Shown: in pieces, positions 32,362 through 32,802 of the stretch
Layout: each line of letters begins with the position of its first letter
How positions within the stretch are numbered: the stretch's first letter is position 1
From: Cyanobacteria bacterium RI_101
Lineage (GTDB): Bacteria; Cyanobacteriota; Cyanobacteriia; Cyanobacteriales; Microcystaceae
NCBI GenBank assembly: GCA_016471375.1
Contig: WGLZ01000043.1
Span: 1-32,802, forward strand
Direction: 5' to 3'
Length of the DNA: 32,802 bases
The notes under the pieces: model-generated
What the model saw: only the letters and a program-made list of their open reading frames with translations
The model's database searches: none
What the model was told of the DNA's origin: nothing
Made by a program: the position numbers and the translations under genes

Positions 32362-32802
32362 GGTAGAAACTCTAACGTAGTGATAGAGTTATGAATTTGC
32401 GAGTTGTGCATTGTAATAGTGGATAAAATTTCACACAGCGCTTCGCAAATTAAAGAGACTTTTTGAGAAGGAAAGAGTTCGACGAACAAGCCTAGATAAT
32501 CTTTTTCTAAATGTATTATTTGGGTGTTCAATATGATTTTTTTCTCCACTTTCTTTCCCAACTGGTCGATGTTGAGACTCTGGAATTACTTGTTTATAAG
32601 CTTGCCAGAAGTCTGTGTAGCAAGTCGCATTTTGTCGGTATCGCTCTGGTAAACTATCCCAATAGTTTTTGAGCAGATTTTCTTGTCCGATCTCCAATAT
32701 AGCAAGCCAGTATTCGTCGAGTTTTACGATCTATAACAAGCCAAATCCAAACCTTGTTAATCTTATAGTTTACAAAAGACCATAGCTCGTCAAGCTCCAG
32801 AA
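32362..32802 (-). mobile_element. IS1-family insertion sequence, right part, decayed
   Basis: The terminus GGTAGAAACTCTAACGTAGT (32362-32381), followed by GATAGAGTTATG, closely resembles the right end of IS1 (GGTAATGACTCCAACTTATT then GATAGTGTTTTATG). The DNA inward encodes an IS1-type transposase on the minus strand. The element starts one base after the stop of the glycosyltransferase gene and continues beyond the window, so its other end and any target-site duplication are unseen. AACTCTA/TAGAGTT arms within the end form a small inverted repeat. Confidence 0.78.
32389..32802 (-). pseudogene. insB: IS1-family transposase (InsB-like), frameshifted and cut by window edge
   Basis: Translated from the right edge inward, three frames join into one IS1 transposase. 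First is LELDELWSFV, then 'KVWIWLVIDRKTRRILACY' and 'IGDRTRKSAQKLLG' to a stop. The second frame gives WDSLPERYRQNATCYTDFWQAY (as WDSLPERYRQ and NATCYTDFWQAY), 'NHIEHPNNTFRKRLSRLVRR' and 'TLSFSKSLFN' to a stop. The last is FIHYYNAQLANS to the natural end at 32389. The first break is near 32660-32666, the second between about 32420 and 32450. The DDE-family Asp in LELDELW and the Glu in HIE-HPN are present, but the breaks make it inactive. IS1 programmed frameshifting occurs earlier, between insA and insB, so these are decay. Confidence 0.88.

Overview
The window comes from a cyanobacterium with moderately high GC. The evidence is a CyanoP (PsbP-like) lipoprotein, a long cyanobacterial-type IspH, a DUF3172 protein, a ~990-residue PutA without a DNA-binding domain, an EGY-type site-2 protease and a cyanobacterial A-type Fe-S carrier. 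The palindrome GGCGCC is scattered through genes and spacers (about 95 copies by hand count), whereas the usual cyanobacterial HIP1 octamer GCGATCGC occurs once. I cannot name the species.

Layout: 1-621 is an AT-rich end with a DUF4160/DUF2442 pair whose first gene seems to have lost its usual N-terminus. 791-1252 is a small membrane/coiled-coil protein whose middle third has its coding signal in another frame. 1253-1709 is the only gene-free stretch over 300 bp. Then come gap1, a uronate-dehydrogenase-like SDR, an internally deleted TnpB relic and an EGY-type protease with a perfect 24-bp tandem duplication (1710-5446). 5566-8555 holds a metallo-beta-lactamase-fold protein lacking visible metal ligands, a conserved membrane/coiled-coil protein and a succinate-semialdehyde dehydrogenase. 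8641-12232 holds cyanoP-maf and, on the other strand, a GT4 glycosyltransferase and a DUF2330 secreted protein. 12500-14887 holds a DUF3172 protein and an agmatinase-KirBac channel pair. 14983-19767 is mostly housekeeping: A-type Fe-S carrier, ispH, mutL, murA. 19931-23960 holds tRNA-Leu(CAG), a TrmH-family RNA methyltransferase and putA. 24111-28139 holds a cupin, a TgpA-like membrane protein with a dead transglutaminase site, a Vat-like acetyltransferase and a YqeG phosphatase. 28411-32360 holds PmbA/TldE and a large GT39-type membrane glycosyltransferase containing a heptanucleotide (STRR-like) repeat. The last 440 bp is a decayed IS1-family element whose end lies one base after the glycosyltransferase stop codon.

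Most genes are single units or two-gene runs, often packed tail-to-tail with shared or overlapping 3' ends. Themes are central carbon and amino-acid catabolism (gap1, SSADH, putA, agmatinase), envelope and surface functions (murA, two glycosyltransferases, TgpA-like and DUF2330 proteins) and housekeeping. I see no phage, CRISPR array or obvious multi-gene defence island. The best candidates for new biology are the GGCGCC over-representation, the agmatinase-Kir channel coupling, the frame-switching coiled-coil gene and the pseudoenzymes.
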